From NCBI RefSeq assembly GCF_900129375.1, contig NZ_FQVN01000020.1, forward strand, positions 1 through 57,429: DNA of 57,429 bases, written 5' to 3'. Position 1 is the stretch's first letter. Every line of letters begins with the position of its first letter. The translations under genes were made by a program, and so were the position numbers. Positions 8,125 through 15,371 of this stretch are shown in pieces. This DNA is from Streptoalloteichus hindustanus (GTDB lineage: Bacteria; Actinomycetota; Actinomycetes; Mycobacteriales; Pseudonocardiaceae). Under the pieces are notes generated by a model that searched no databases, was not told the DNA's origin, and saw only the letters and a program-made list of their open reading frames with translations.

Positions 8125-8811
8125 TCAACGGACGAAGGCGCGCACCTGCGCGATCAGCCGGTCCGGAACCGGATCAGTGCGGTTCAGCCGGCCGACCGCA
8201 CCGCGCAGCGCGTCCCATCGGCTTCCCGGGCGTAACGCCTCGCGCAAGGCGGCCGCGCCACCCGGGTCGCTTCCTCCACCGGCACCTCCGATGCGGCGTG
8301 GCGTGGAGAGGGAGGACGCCCGCCGCATGGGGCGGAGGACGCGCTCCGTCTCGATCGCCGCGACTCTGATCAACCAGCCCGGGAGCTGGGTGCCGCCTAT
8401 TTCCCGAATCTGGCGTAAGAATCCGAGCCACACCGTCGCGACGACGTCCTCAGCCTGCCCTCGGTTCGCTCCGTTTCCCCGTGCGACGTGCCAGATCAGG
8501 GGGGTCAACTCCGAGACGAGGGCGGCCAACGCCTCCTGGTTCCCGGCCCGTGCGGCCTCCAGGCAGGCGGCGTGCCGCGCCACGCCGTCAAGGCCCTCCC
8601 AACGGCGGTCAGGAGCGACGACCTTCTCGTTCTCCCCGGTGGGGGCGGAAACAGGTGGAGCGCCGGTGAAAGCGGGGGTTTGCCGGGCGAGCGCGCTCAA
8701 CAGCTCGGCGTCGGCGCCGGGGCGGGTCGGCTCCGGTGACGTCGACCGGAACGCGGGCGTGTTCCGCGCGAGCGCCCGGACGAGCTGGCCCCAGAAGGAG
8801 TCACTCCGCAT
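8125..8811 (-). CDS. Sigma-70 region-2-like protein lacking region 4
   Basis: A 228-aa protein. Residues about 82-155 look like ECF sigma region 2: CLEAARAGNQEALAALVSEL, then the AEDVVATVWLGFLRQI helix that in ECF factors contacts core RNA polymerase and the -10 element. No region 4 DNA-recognition helix follows; the tail is Gly/Ser-rich and ends in a short helix (PDRLIAQVRAFVR). The N-terminus has an internal repeat, ALARNTPAF and ALARQTPAF, 35 residues apart. The next gene upstream (8801-9232), a membrane protein, overlaps its start by 11 nt, so the two are coupled. It could be a specialised sigma factor, a decoy that binds core, or a degraded factor. Confidence 0.65.
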   Translation of the reverse strand: MRSDSFWGQLVRALARNTPAFRSTSPEPTRPGADAELLSALARQTPAFTGAPPVSAPTGENEKVVAPDRRWEGLDGVARHAACLEAARAGNQEALAALVSELTPLIWHVARGNGANRGQAEDVVATVWLGFLRQIREIGGTQLPGWLIRVAAIETERVLRPMRRASSLSTPRRIGGAGGGSDPGGAAALREALRPGSRWDALRGAVGRLNRTDPVPDRLIAQVRAFVR

Positions 8812-9232
8812 CGTTGCTCCCTGTTCTCGCGGTGACGGTGGGAGGTTCGTCGCGGGTCTCGGCTCGCTTCCTGCGGGCTCGGGGCGGGGACTGGTCCTTC
8901 CGGGGCGCGTTCGACGACCCCGTCGGCAGCGTCACCTGGCTGGCGAGCTGCGCCACGACCAGCGGCGCGGCGATGCCGATCGCCAGCGCGCCGAAGGGCC
9001 CGCCGACCTGGCCGGCGCTGCCCGCCGCCGCGGCCAGGCCGCCGCCCACGGTGAGCCGGATGACCACCGAGATCAGGAGGGGCGCCGGGCCGGGCTCACC
9101 GGGCTGCCTCCACGGCCAACCGCCCGTGCGCCGGATGGCTCCGGCGAAGTCCAGCCCCTCGACGGCGAAACCACCGAACAGACCCCATAACGCGCACTCG
9201 ACGACACCCACACCGCGCAGGGTAGCGACCAA
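8801..9232 (-). CDS. Small membrane protein coupled to the sigma-like gene
   Basis: A 143-aa protein with an N-terminal hydrophobic stretch (ECALWGLFGGFAVEGL), two further hydrophobic segments (LLISVVIRLTVGGGLAAAAG and FGALAIGIAAPLVVAQLA) and a charged, cytoplasm-like tail (APRKDQSPPRARRKRAE). I do not recognise the family. The 3' end overlaps the start of the sigma-like gene by 11 nt, so this gene is first in the pair; a membrane anchor or sensor role is inference only. The TTG at 9232 is the longest start; a GTG at 9211 is an alternative. Confidence 0.55.
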   Translation of the reverse strand: MVATLRGVGVVECALWGLFGGFAVEGLDFAGAIRRTGGWPWRQPGEPGPAPLLISVVIRLTVGGGLAAAAGSAGQVGGPFGALAIGIAAPLVVAQLASQVTLPTGSSNAPRKDQSPPRARRKRAETRDEPPTVTARTGSNDAE

Positions 9233-9278
9233 CTCCGACGATCAACTCCGACGCGGGCGAACGTCGTCGTGCCGGGGA

Positions 9279-10055
9279 TCACTTCGCGGTGCGGTAGTGG
9301 TAGCCGCAGATCTCGGCAAACCCCGCCTGTTCGTACAACCGGCGAGCCGGGACGTTGTCCTGTTCCACCTGGAGATAGAGCTGGTCGGCCTGGTGGGCGC
9401 CGGCCCAGTCCGCGAGGGCGGCCAGCACGCGGCGGGCCGCGCCCCCGCCCCGGGCGTGGGGGAGCGTCGCCATGCCGAACACGCCGGCCCAGCCGGTGTC
9501 GGCGACCGCACGACCCACCGCGACGACCTCGTCCCCGACCACCACGCGCGCGTAGCCGCACGGCCGTTCCACGCGTTCGAGCATGTCCCATTCGGATCGG
9601 GGGTTGCCGCCGTGTCCGTGCACGGCGTGCCAGACGTCGAACCAGGCGCGCGTCGGGTGGTCGTCGACCTCAACCCCGGGCGGGTTCGCCGACAGTCGAC
9701 TCAGGACGTGTGCGGTCGAGGCGGTCTGGAGCGACATCGGGCTTTCCCAGCGGTAGCCGCGTTCTTCCAACAGTGTGTCGAGTTCCGGTGGACAGGCGCC
9801 CGGAGTGATCTGGAACCGGGCGACAGTGCCGTAAGCGGCGTGGAACTTCTCCGCCGCGGCGACGCGGAGCTCCAACTCGCCCGGCCCCGCCTCGCCGTGG
9901 GGCAGCACCGTGCCCACCCACCAGGCACAGCGGGGAGCGTGGCGCAGCCACCAGCCCTTCGCGTGCTCCACCCGTTCCGCGGGAAGAGCCAGGGCGGTTC
10001 TCTCCTGCAGGCCTCGGACCAGCTCCGGGTCGGTGGCGACGGACACCGCTGACAC
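9279..10055 (-). CDS. GNAT-family N-acetyltransferase
   Basis: A 258-aa protein whose C-terminal half is a GNAT domain: the strand GWAGVFGMATLPHARGGG carries an acetyl-CoA pyrophosphate-binding loop of the R/Q-x-x-G-x-G/A type, followed by an ARRVLAALADWA helix, and the C-terminal signature NVPARRLYEQAGFAE is typical. The N-terminal 130 residues look like a degenerate second GNAT half. The start is the GTG at 10055, 6 nt after GGAGGAG; the GTG at 10061 directly abuts the Shine-Dalgarno and is less likely. It is divergent from the beta-galactosidase gene; substrate unknown. Confidence 0.8.
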   Translation of the reverse strand: MSAVSVATDPELVRGLQERTALALPAERVEHAKGWWLRHAPRCAWWVGTVLPHGEAGPGELELRVAAAEKFHAAYGTVARFQITPGACPPELDTLLEERGYRWESPMSLQTASTAHVLSRLSANPPGVEVDDHPTRAWFDVWHAVHGHGGNPRSEWDMLERVERPCGYARVVVGDEVVAVGRAVADTGWAGVFGMATLPHARGGGAARRVLAALADWAGAHQADQLYLQVEQDNVPARRLYEQAGFAEICGYHYRTAK

Positions 10056-10241
10056 AGGCACCTCCTCCGGGACCGTCGGCGACGGACTCCTCCCGATCTT
10101 GGCGCAGGCACGTCCGGTTGGGGAACACGCGCGGGGACGGTGGTCGCGGATGCCCAGGGGGGCGCGGACGAAGACGGGGTTCCCACGAACAGTCGGTTGC
10201 CCACTGCCCAGAGATGCTCAAGACTGATCGATAAGCAACAT

Positions 10242-10263
10242 CTTCGAACACAACTGCTCGAAG
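10242..10263. promoter_or_regulatory. Dyad CTTCGA-N10-TCGAAG overlapping the GH35 ribosome binding site
   Basis: Six-bp perfect arms end at 10263, inside the AAGGGA that precedes the ATG at 10274. It could be an operator or a weak hairpin over the ribosome binding site. The arms are short, so chance is possible. Confidence 0.3.
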
Positions 10264-10273
10264 GGATGCGCAC

Positions 10274-12142
10274 ATGAGCAGCGTCAGCAGACGGGGCTTC
10301 CTGGGCGCGGTCGGCGCGGTCGGCGCTGTCGCCGCCTCCGCCGGTGTGGCTGGGGCAAGCCCGCGCACCGTGCTCGCCCAGGCCGGCCACCCCTCCGGCC
10401 TGACCGTGGACGGCGACCGCTTCCTGCTGGACGGCAAGCCGTTCCAGATCGTCTCGGGCGCCGTCCACTACTTCCGGATCCACCCGGACCTGTGGCGGGA
10501 CCGGCTGCTCCGACTGCGGGCGATGGGGCTGAACACGGTCGAGACGTACGTCGCGTGGAACTTCCACGAGCCACGACGCGGCGAGGTGGACTTCGACGGG
10601 TGGCGCGACCTGCCGAGGTTCGTCCGGACCGCCGGTGAGCTGGGACTCAAGGTGGTGTTCCGGCCCGGCCCCTACATCTGCGCCGAGTGGGATCTCGGGG
10701 GACTGCCCCCCTGGCTGCTGGCCAACCCGGAAACGGCGCTGCGCTGCGGAGATCCGGAGTACACCCGCGCCGTGGACACGTGGTTCGCCCACCTCATCCC
10801 GACGGTCGCGCCGCTCCAGGCATCCCGGGGCGGGCCGGTGATCGCCGTGCAGGTGGAGAACGAGTACGGCAGCTACGGCAACGACCAGGAGCACCTGCGG
10901 CACATCGCGGAGCTGTTGCGGCGGCACGGCATCGACAGCTTGTTGTTCTGCTCCAACGGCACGGCGGACTACATGCTGCGCGGCGGCAATCTGCCGGACG
11001 TGCTCGCCACCGCGAACTTCTCCGGCGACCCGAAGGAGCCGTTCGACGCCCTGCGCCGCTACCAGCCCCACGGGCCGCTGTGGTGCACCGAGTTCTGGAA
11101 CGGCTGGTTCGACCACTGGGGCGAGAAGCACCACGTCACGGACCCCGCCAAGGAAGCGTCCCATGTGGACAGGATTCTCGCCGCCGGCGGCTCGGTGAAC
11201 CTCTACATGGCGGCGGGGAGCACCAACTTCGGCTGGGGGAGCGGCGCCAACTTCGACGACGGCAGCAGGACCTACCAGCCCACCGTCACCAGCTACGACT
11301 ACGACGCTCCCGTGAGCGAGTCGGGCGAGCTGACCGAGAAGTTCCACCGGCTCCGCGCCGTGATCGGCAAGTACGTCACCCTGCCCGACGAGCCACTGCC
11401 CGCGAGCCCTGCCCGGCTGCCGGCGCGGACAGTGCGGCCGACGCAGCGGGTCGGACTGCTCGACTCGCTCGGCCGACTCGCCGAACCCGTCCGCGTCGCG
11501 GCCCCCGTCCCCATGGAGCGCCTGGGCCAGCCCCACGGGCTGATCCACTACCGCACGACCGTCCAGGGGCCGCGCGCGAAGCGAAGCCTGCGCGTGCCGG
11601 GACTGGGCGACCGCGCGCTCGTCTTCCTCGACGGCAAGGAGATCGGGCTGCTCGACCGCAACAAGCCGGACCAGGGCGTCGACGTCGCGGTCACCGGCGA
11701 CTCCGCCCGGCTGGAGCTGCTGGTCGACGCCGGCGGGCGACTCAACTTCGGGCAGAACCTCAACGACACCAAGGGAATCCGTGGCAACGTCCTGCTCGGC
11801 GCCCAGGCGCTGTTCAACTGGGAGATCTTCCCGTTGCCCCTGGACGACCTCCGCCACCTGCGCTTCTCCAGCCGACCGCCGACACTGCCGGGTCCGGTGT
11901 TCCACCGCGCGACTCTCCGCGTCGACCAGCCGGCGGACGGGTTTCTCGCATTACCCGGATGGCGGAAGGGCCTGTTGTGGCTCAACGGCTTTCTGCTCGG
12001 CCGGTACTGGGACATCGGCCCACAACGCACCCTCTACGCACCGGCGCCCCTGTGGCGACCAGGGGTGAACGAGCTGATCGCGCTCGAACTCCACCACGCC
12101 GGCCCCACCATCGAGCTCCGAGAGGCACCCGACCTCGGATAG
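10274..12142 (+). CDS. Tat-exported GH35 beta-galactosidase
   Basis: A 622-aa glycoside hydrolase family 35 enzyme. The ATG is 8 nt after AAGGGA. The N-terminus has a twin-arginine signal, SRRGFLG, then a hydrophobic Ala/Gly/Val stretch, so the enzyme is expected outside the cell in folded form. The catalytic domain shows FRPGPYICAEWDLGGLPPWL, the acid/base Glu in VENEYGSYG (about Glu197) and the nucleophile Glu in CTEFWNGWFDHWG (about Glu273), plus the family-typical NLYMAAGSTNFGWGSGAN. The C-terminal jelly-roll part ends with LLWLNGFLLGRYWDIGPQRTL, the GH35 galactose-binding-like motif. It should hydrolyse terminal beta-galactosides. It stands alone with no transporter or other sugar genes nearby. 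Confidence 0.93.
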   Translation: MSSVSRRGFLGAVGAVGAVAASAGVAGASPRTVLAQAGHPSGLTVDGDRFLLDGKPFQIVSGAVHYFRIHPDLWRDRLLRLRAMGLNTVETYVAWNFHEPRRGEVDFDGWRDLPRFVRTAGELGLKVVFRPGPYICAEWDLGGLPPWLLANPETALRCGDPEYTRAVDTWFAHLIPTVAPLQASRGGPVIAVQVENEYGSYGNDQEHLRHIAELLRRHGIDSLLFCSNGTADYMLRGGNLPDVLATANFSGDPKEPFDALRRYQPHGPLWCTEFWNGWFDHWGEKHHVTDPAKEASHVDRILAAGGSVNLYMAAGSTNFGWGSGANFDDGSRTYQPTVTSYDYDAPVSESGELTEKFHRLRAVIGKYVTLPDEPLPASPARLPARTVRPTQRVGLLDSLGRLAEPVRVAAPVPMERLGQPHGLIHYRTTVQGPRAKRSLRVPGLGDRALVFLDGKEIGLLDRNKPDQGVDVAVTGDSARLELLVDAGGRLNFGQNLNDTKGIRGNVLLGAQALFNWEIFPLPLDDLRHLRFSSRPPTLPGPVFHRATLRVDQPADGFLALPGWRKGLLWLNGFLLGRYWDIGPQRTLYAPAPLWRPGVNELIALELHHAGPTIELREAPDLG

Positions 12143-12222
12143 ATCAGTTTTCCGAGTCGGTAGTCCTACGCGCGCGAAGGCACCAGACGAACCACAACCC
12201 TGGGCGGATGACGAAACCCAGA

Positions 12223-12259
12223 CAACGGTTGCCTCCGCAACCAGCGGCGGCAACCGTTG
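12223..12259. repeat. Perfect 11-bp inverted repeat inside the left pseudogene fragment
   Basis: CAACGGTTGCC (12223-12233) and GGCAACCGTTG (12249-12259) are separated by 15 nt. It lies 66 bp downstream of the GH35 stop, so it may act as the terminator for that gene, though no T-run follows. Confidence 0.4.
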
Positions 12260-12364
12260 GTCTCGTGGTACCGCTCCTGCTCCTGATGTTGGTGCTGTGT
12301 GCCTCCCATCAGCCCCTCCGCGAGGTGATCGGTTGGAGCCGGTTCGACTCGTTTTACGCCTAAG

Positions 12365-12905
12365 TAGGCAGTTCAGAATGAGCTGGGGTGCCGGCTTTGC
12401 CTGTGACACAGGGCGTACCAAGATCAGCGCGTGCGTGAGAAGGTCCTGACCGACCAGCTGTGACCGTCTGGAGCCCTTGATCCCGGTGCACCCGCGACGG
12501 TTCCGTCATCCCGGCCGCGAACCCGCCGACGGCGGCAACCGCAACGACGTCACCCAACTGATCCCACTGATCGACGCCATCCCGCCGATCCGAGGCGTGG
12601 TCGGCACACCACGCCGTCGACCACGCCGTCGAACATGCAGGCTCTACGCCGACCGCGGCTACGACCACGACAAGTACCACTGGCCTGGTCCGCACCGCGG
12701 CACCACCTCGCTCATCGCCCACCGCGGTGTGGAGCACGGCTCCGGCCTGGATGGGCGCCGCTGGCCGGTCGAGCGAACCTTCACCTGGATCAAAGACTTC
12801 CGACGACTCCGCGTCCGCACCGAACGACGAGCCGACGTCCACCAAGCGATGCTCAGCCTGGCCTGCTCGATCATCCGCCTACGCGAGCTCATTCTGAACT
12901 GATCA
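12365..12905 (+). mobile_element. Internally deleted IS5-family element
   Basis: Perfect 16-bp terminal inverted repeats, CAGTTCAGAATGAGCT (12369-12384) and its complement (12886-12901), lie 4 nt inside symmetrical CTAAG direct repeats (12360-12364 and 12906-12910), which are the likely target duplication. The body encodes only the two ends of an IS5-type transposase. At about 541 bp it is well below the size of an autonomous IS5-group element, so it is a non-autonomous deletion derivative. The transposase frame runs into the right inverted repeat, as is usual in this group. Confidence 0.85.
12431..12902 (+). pseudogene. Degenerate IS5-type transposase
   Basis: The N-terminal fragment VREKVLTDQL stops at a TGA. 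A frame change at this point restores the continuation RLEPLIPVHPRRFRHPGR, the conserved start of IS5 transposases; the lost bases fit a missing GG in CTGTGGGAC. After REPAD the sequence jumps straight to GGNRNDVTQLIPLIDAIPP, so the region of the first catalytic Asp (well over 100 residues) is deleted. The remaining C-terminal part has LYADRGYDHDKY (second catalytic Asp) and the Glu of WPVERTFTWIKDFRRLRVR. It cannot make an active enzyme. Confidence 0.85.
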
Positions 12906-13166
12906 CTAAGCCGGCATCGCGTTCGGCGCCTCCGTCGGGGGATGTCGGCTCAACATCCGCCCACTGAACTCGTCGTGGAGTTCGTTCGGCGCTGGCCTCA
13001 TTCTCGCGGGCCTGAGCGCCACCGTGTGTGGCATCGCGTTCCGGGTGATGCTCGCGATCGCCTTCTCGGGCTGGCGTTCACCGCCCTAGCTTGGGTTTCC
13101 ACCATGTGCTGGGCTTTCCCGCGACCCTAGGCTGGGCGTAGTCAGCCTCCGTGTCCGCAGCTGTGT

Positions 13167-15371
13167 TCAGCGCAGGCCGATGGCGTGGTGGAAGCGTCCC
13201 GGGTTGTCCAGGCTCTGTTGCTGGTGGGTGGGGACCGCGTCGCGGTTGGCCGCCATGCTCGACAGTCGGTCCAGTGTGGACGCGTCGCGCCCGTCCGGCT
13301 CCTCCCTGATGACCTCGCGGAGCAGGACTCGGTGCGTGGCGGGCAGGTTTCCACCGGTGATCTCGTGCACCGCCAGCACCTTGAACCGGCCGCCTGGTGG
13401 GAAGATCACCCGTCGGTACTCCGGCCCCTCCGCGTCGGTGAACATCTCGATCCGTCGCGCGGTCAGCGCCCACACCAGGAACTCGACGTTGCCCGGCAGC
13501 GAGACGAACGGGGTGGCCAGGGCGTGCAGGAAGCCGTCCTCGGTGAGGATCGCGCCCGGCCGGTATTGCTCCCACAGCTCGGGGTCGACCTCCGCCGAGC
13601 ACAGCACCGGGCCGCGGTAGGAGGGCAGTCGGCGCAGTCCGGAGACCACGCACCCGGCGTACGGTCGGAACGCGCCGAGGTGGCCGGTGCGCTGCGCCCG
13701 GTCGAAGCCCTGGTCCACGGCCTCCGCGTAGACCCGGACGGCGACCAGATCCGTCACCACGGCGTCCTGGCCGTCCTCGTCGGCGCGTGGCCCCGGCCAG
13801 TTCGCCAGCAACCGCGTCACCGCGCCGGCGTAGCCGTCGTACCGGGAGCCCAGCGTCCGGCGCAGCCATTCCCGCTCGCGCGGCTCGCTGTGGTGATCGC
13901 GGGTGATCCGGTCCGACCCGGGCTCCTCGGCCGGCTCTGGCTCGTCGGCGGTACGGGGCTCGCTGACCGAAGCGAGTTCGTCGGCCGAAGCCGGTTCGCC
14001 GACCGAAGCCGGATCGTCGACCGGAGGTGGTTCGTCGGTCGGCTTCGGCTCGGGAGTGGCCGGCTCGGGAGTGGCCGGAGCGGCGGGTTCTCCGGCCAGC
14101 TGTGCTGCCAGGGAACCCGGCGGAAGCTCTTCGCTTCGTGCTTCCTCTTCGTCCTGTTCGGACGGTGCGAACACCAGCCGGACCGCCCGCCGGGTGAGGG
14201 GGTCGAGGTGTCGGACCAGGTCAGCTGCCGCCTCGGTCAGCTCGCCGGGCCGGTCTCGACCGGGTTCGCCCACGGTGATCCGCGCGTGCCCCGGGTCGAG
14301 CGGCACCGCCCGGACCTCGCTGCCGTCCACCGGTTCGCCGGCCGTGCGCACCCACAGCCCGGACTGGACGACCTCCACCGCGACGGTGTCGGTGAGGCGG
14401 AACGCCCCGGGGCGGATCTCGTCCAACCCCGGCAGCGGCGCACGGTAGCGGAGCACCTTGGGCACTCCCGGCATGGGCACCCGGCGCGGCCAGTAACCGA
14501 GCACCGTGGCGAACGGCCACCACCCCGGCCGCCCATCGGCGGTGATCACACCGTCCACAGTGGACACTCCGGCCCGCACGGCCACCGGTCCGTCGAGCGC
14601 GTCCGCGACGAGCTGGCCGAGCGAATCATCGCCGCGCTGATGGGTGCCGTAGGGCGCCAGCGCGACCAGAGCCCGAGCCACCGCCGGCAGCGCTTCCACC
14701 AGGTGGCAGATCTCGGACACCGCCACGGCACGGGAGTTCGGGCCGCCGACCACCACGGTCAGGGTGCCCGCTTCGCAGGGCAGGTCGAGCAGAGACGGCG
14801 GCGCCCCCAAAGCTCCGTGGTGCAGCCACAACCCGGCCGGGATCGGCTCGACGACCAAGCTGGTCCCGATCTTCACCGCGTGTGGTGGAAGGCCAGATTC
14901 CCAGGCAGGCTCAGGGAACCGGTTGCCGCCCTGCCGCGGTGGCTCTCCTGGCCGGAACCACAGCCAGCGGCCGCTGCCACCGTCGGCCAGCACGAACACC
15001 GAGCCGCCGGGCACCTGCCGCAGCACACCGTCCGGGGCGACGACCTCCGTCCGCAGCCGCTCGGCGAGGAGGTTCGCCATCGCGCCGGCACCGCCCGAGC
15101 CCGCGCGGGAGAGCACCAGCCGCACCGGCCGCCCGGCGGGGAGCAGCGCGGCGAGTCGCACTGTCAGTTCCGGGTCGTCACCGGCGGCCGGGTCGACCAC
15201 GACCACCGTGCGTCCCCGCTCGGCGGGAAGTGCCCGGGCCAACTCCACCGCCGCGTCCGACGGAACGCCGACCGGGTGGGCGAGCAGCACCGACCCGACC
15301 GGGTCGCACGTCAACGCCGAGCTCCGAGGGGCCGGTGCCCGCGCGGTGGTCGGCTGGAGATCCGTCGTCAT
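13167..15371 (-). CDS. T7SS-locus protein with ADP-ribosyltransferase-like C-terminus
   Basis: A 734-aa protein starting at the ATG at 15371, overlapping the eccB stop (ATGA). The N-terminal about 270 residues contain two alpha/beta modules (RTVVVVDPAAGDD, VLRQVPGGSVFVLADGGSG, then GTLTVVVGGPNSRAVAV). A Pro/Glu/Ser-rich linker with short repeats lies around residues 440-500. The last 200 residues follow the layout of arginine-type mono-ADP-ribosyltransferases: SYRGPVL (aromatic-Arg), EDGFLHALATPF in the place of the STS strand, and AEGPEYRRVIFPPGGRFKVL in the place of the ExE strand. The STS residues are not conserved, so catalysis is uncertain. There are no membrane segments, unlike EccE, whose position in the operon it takes. 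It may be an effector or a cytosolic component of the secretion system. Confidence 0.6.
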   Translation of the reverse strand: MTTDLQPTTARAPAPRSSALTCDPVGSVLLAHPVGVPSDAAVELARALPAERGRTVVVVDPAAGDDPELTVRLAALLPAGRPVRLVLSRAGSGGAGAMANLLAERLRTEVVAPDGVLRQVPGGSVFVLADGGSGRWLWFRPGEPPRQGGNRFPEPAWESGLPPHAVKIGTSLVVEPIPAGLWLHHGALGAPPSLLDLPCEAGTLTVVVGGPNSRAVAVSEICHLVEALPAVARALVALAPYGTHQRGDDSLGQLVADALDGPVAVRAGVSTVDGVITADGRPGWWPFATVLGYWPRRVPMPGVPKVLRYRAPLPGLDEIRPGAFRLTDTVAVEVVQSGLWVRTAGEPVDGSEVRAVPLDPGHARITVGEPGRDRPGELTEAAADLVRHLDPLTRRAVRLVFAPSEQDEEEARSEELPPGSLAAQLAGEPAAPATPEPATPEPKPTDEPPPVDDPASVGEPASADELASVSEPRTADEPEPAEEPGSDRITRDHHSEPREREWLRRTLGSRYDGYAGAVTRLLANWPGPRADEDGQDAVVTDLVAVRVYAEAVDQGFDRAQRTGHLGAFRPYAGCVVSGLRRLPSYRGPVLCSAEVDPELWEQYRPGAILTEDGFLHALATPFVSLPGNVEFLVWALTARRIEMFTDAEGPEYRRVIFPPGGRFKVLAVHEITGGNLPATHRVLLREVIREEPDGRDASTLDRLSSMAANRDAVPTHQQQSLDNPGRFHHAIGLR
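13269..13281. repeat. Iterated palindrome GTCCA-GTG-TGGAC
   Basis: Inside the ART-like gene, where it encodes Ser-Thr-Leu-Asp with Thr codon ACA. Same frame relation as the other coding copies. Confidence 0.6.
14553..14565. repeat. Iterated palindrome GTCCA-CAG-TGGAC
   Basis: Second copy in the ART-like gene; encodes Ser-Thr-Val-Asp with Thr codon ACT. Confidence 0.7.

Larger units (their letters stand above)
12208..13089 (+). pseudogene. Small membrane-protein gene apparently interrupted by the IS
   Basis: The left fragment (12208-12363) encodes a 51-residue peptide (MTKPRQRLPPQPAAATVGLV..., one hydrophobic helix) that stops at TAA next to the element. The right fragment (12911-13086, stop 13087) encodes 58 hydrophobic residues (AGIAFGASVGG, then FGAGLILAGLSATVCGIAF) with no start of its own. 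If the insertion plus one copy of the flanking CTAAG is removed, both fragments fall in one reading frame, giving a protein of about 110 residues with two to three membrane segments. The join still contains the TAA from CTAAG, so either a stop arose or the fragments are unrelated. Family not recognised. A 62-codon reading frame at 12942-13130 overlaps the right fragment in another frame and I do not call it. Confidence 0.45.

Noticed and set aside
10687-12363. A 558-codon frame overlapping the GH35 gene
   Set aside because: Out-of-frame shadow of GH35; only its last 51 codons (from 12208) lie outside and are treated as a pseudogene fragment.
12942-13130. A 62-codon plus-strand frame right of the IS
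   Set aside because: It overlaps the better-supported hydrophobic frame and shows no ribosome binding site or domain.
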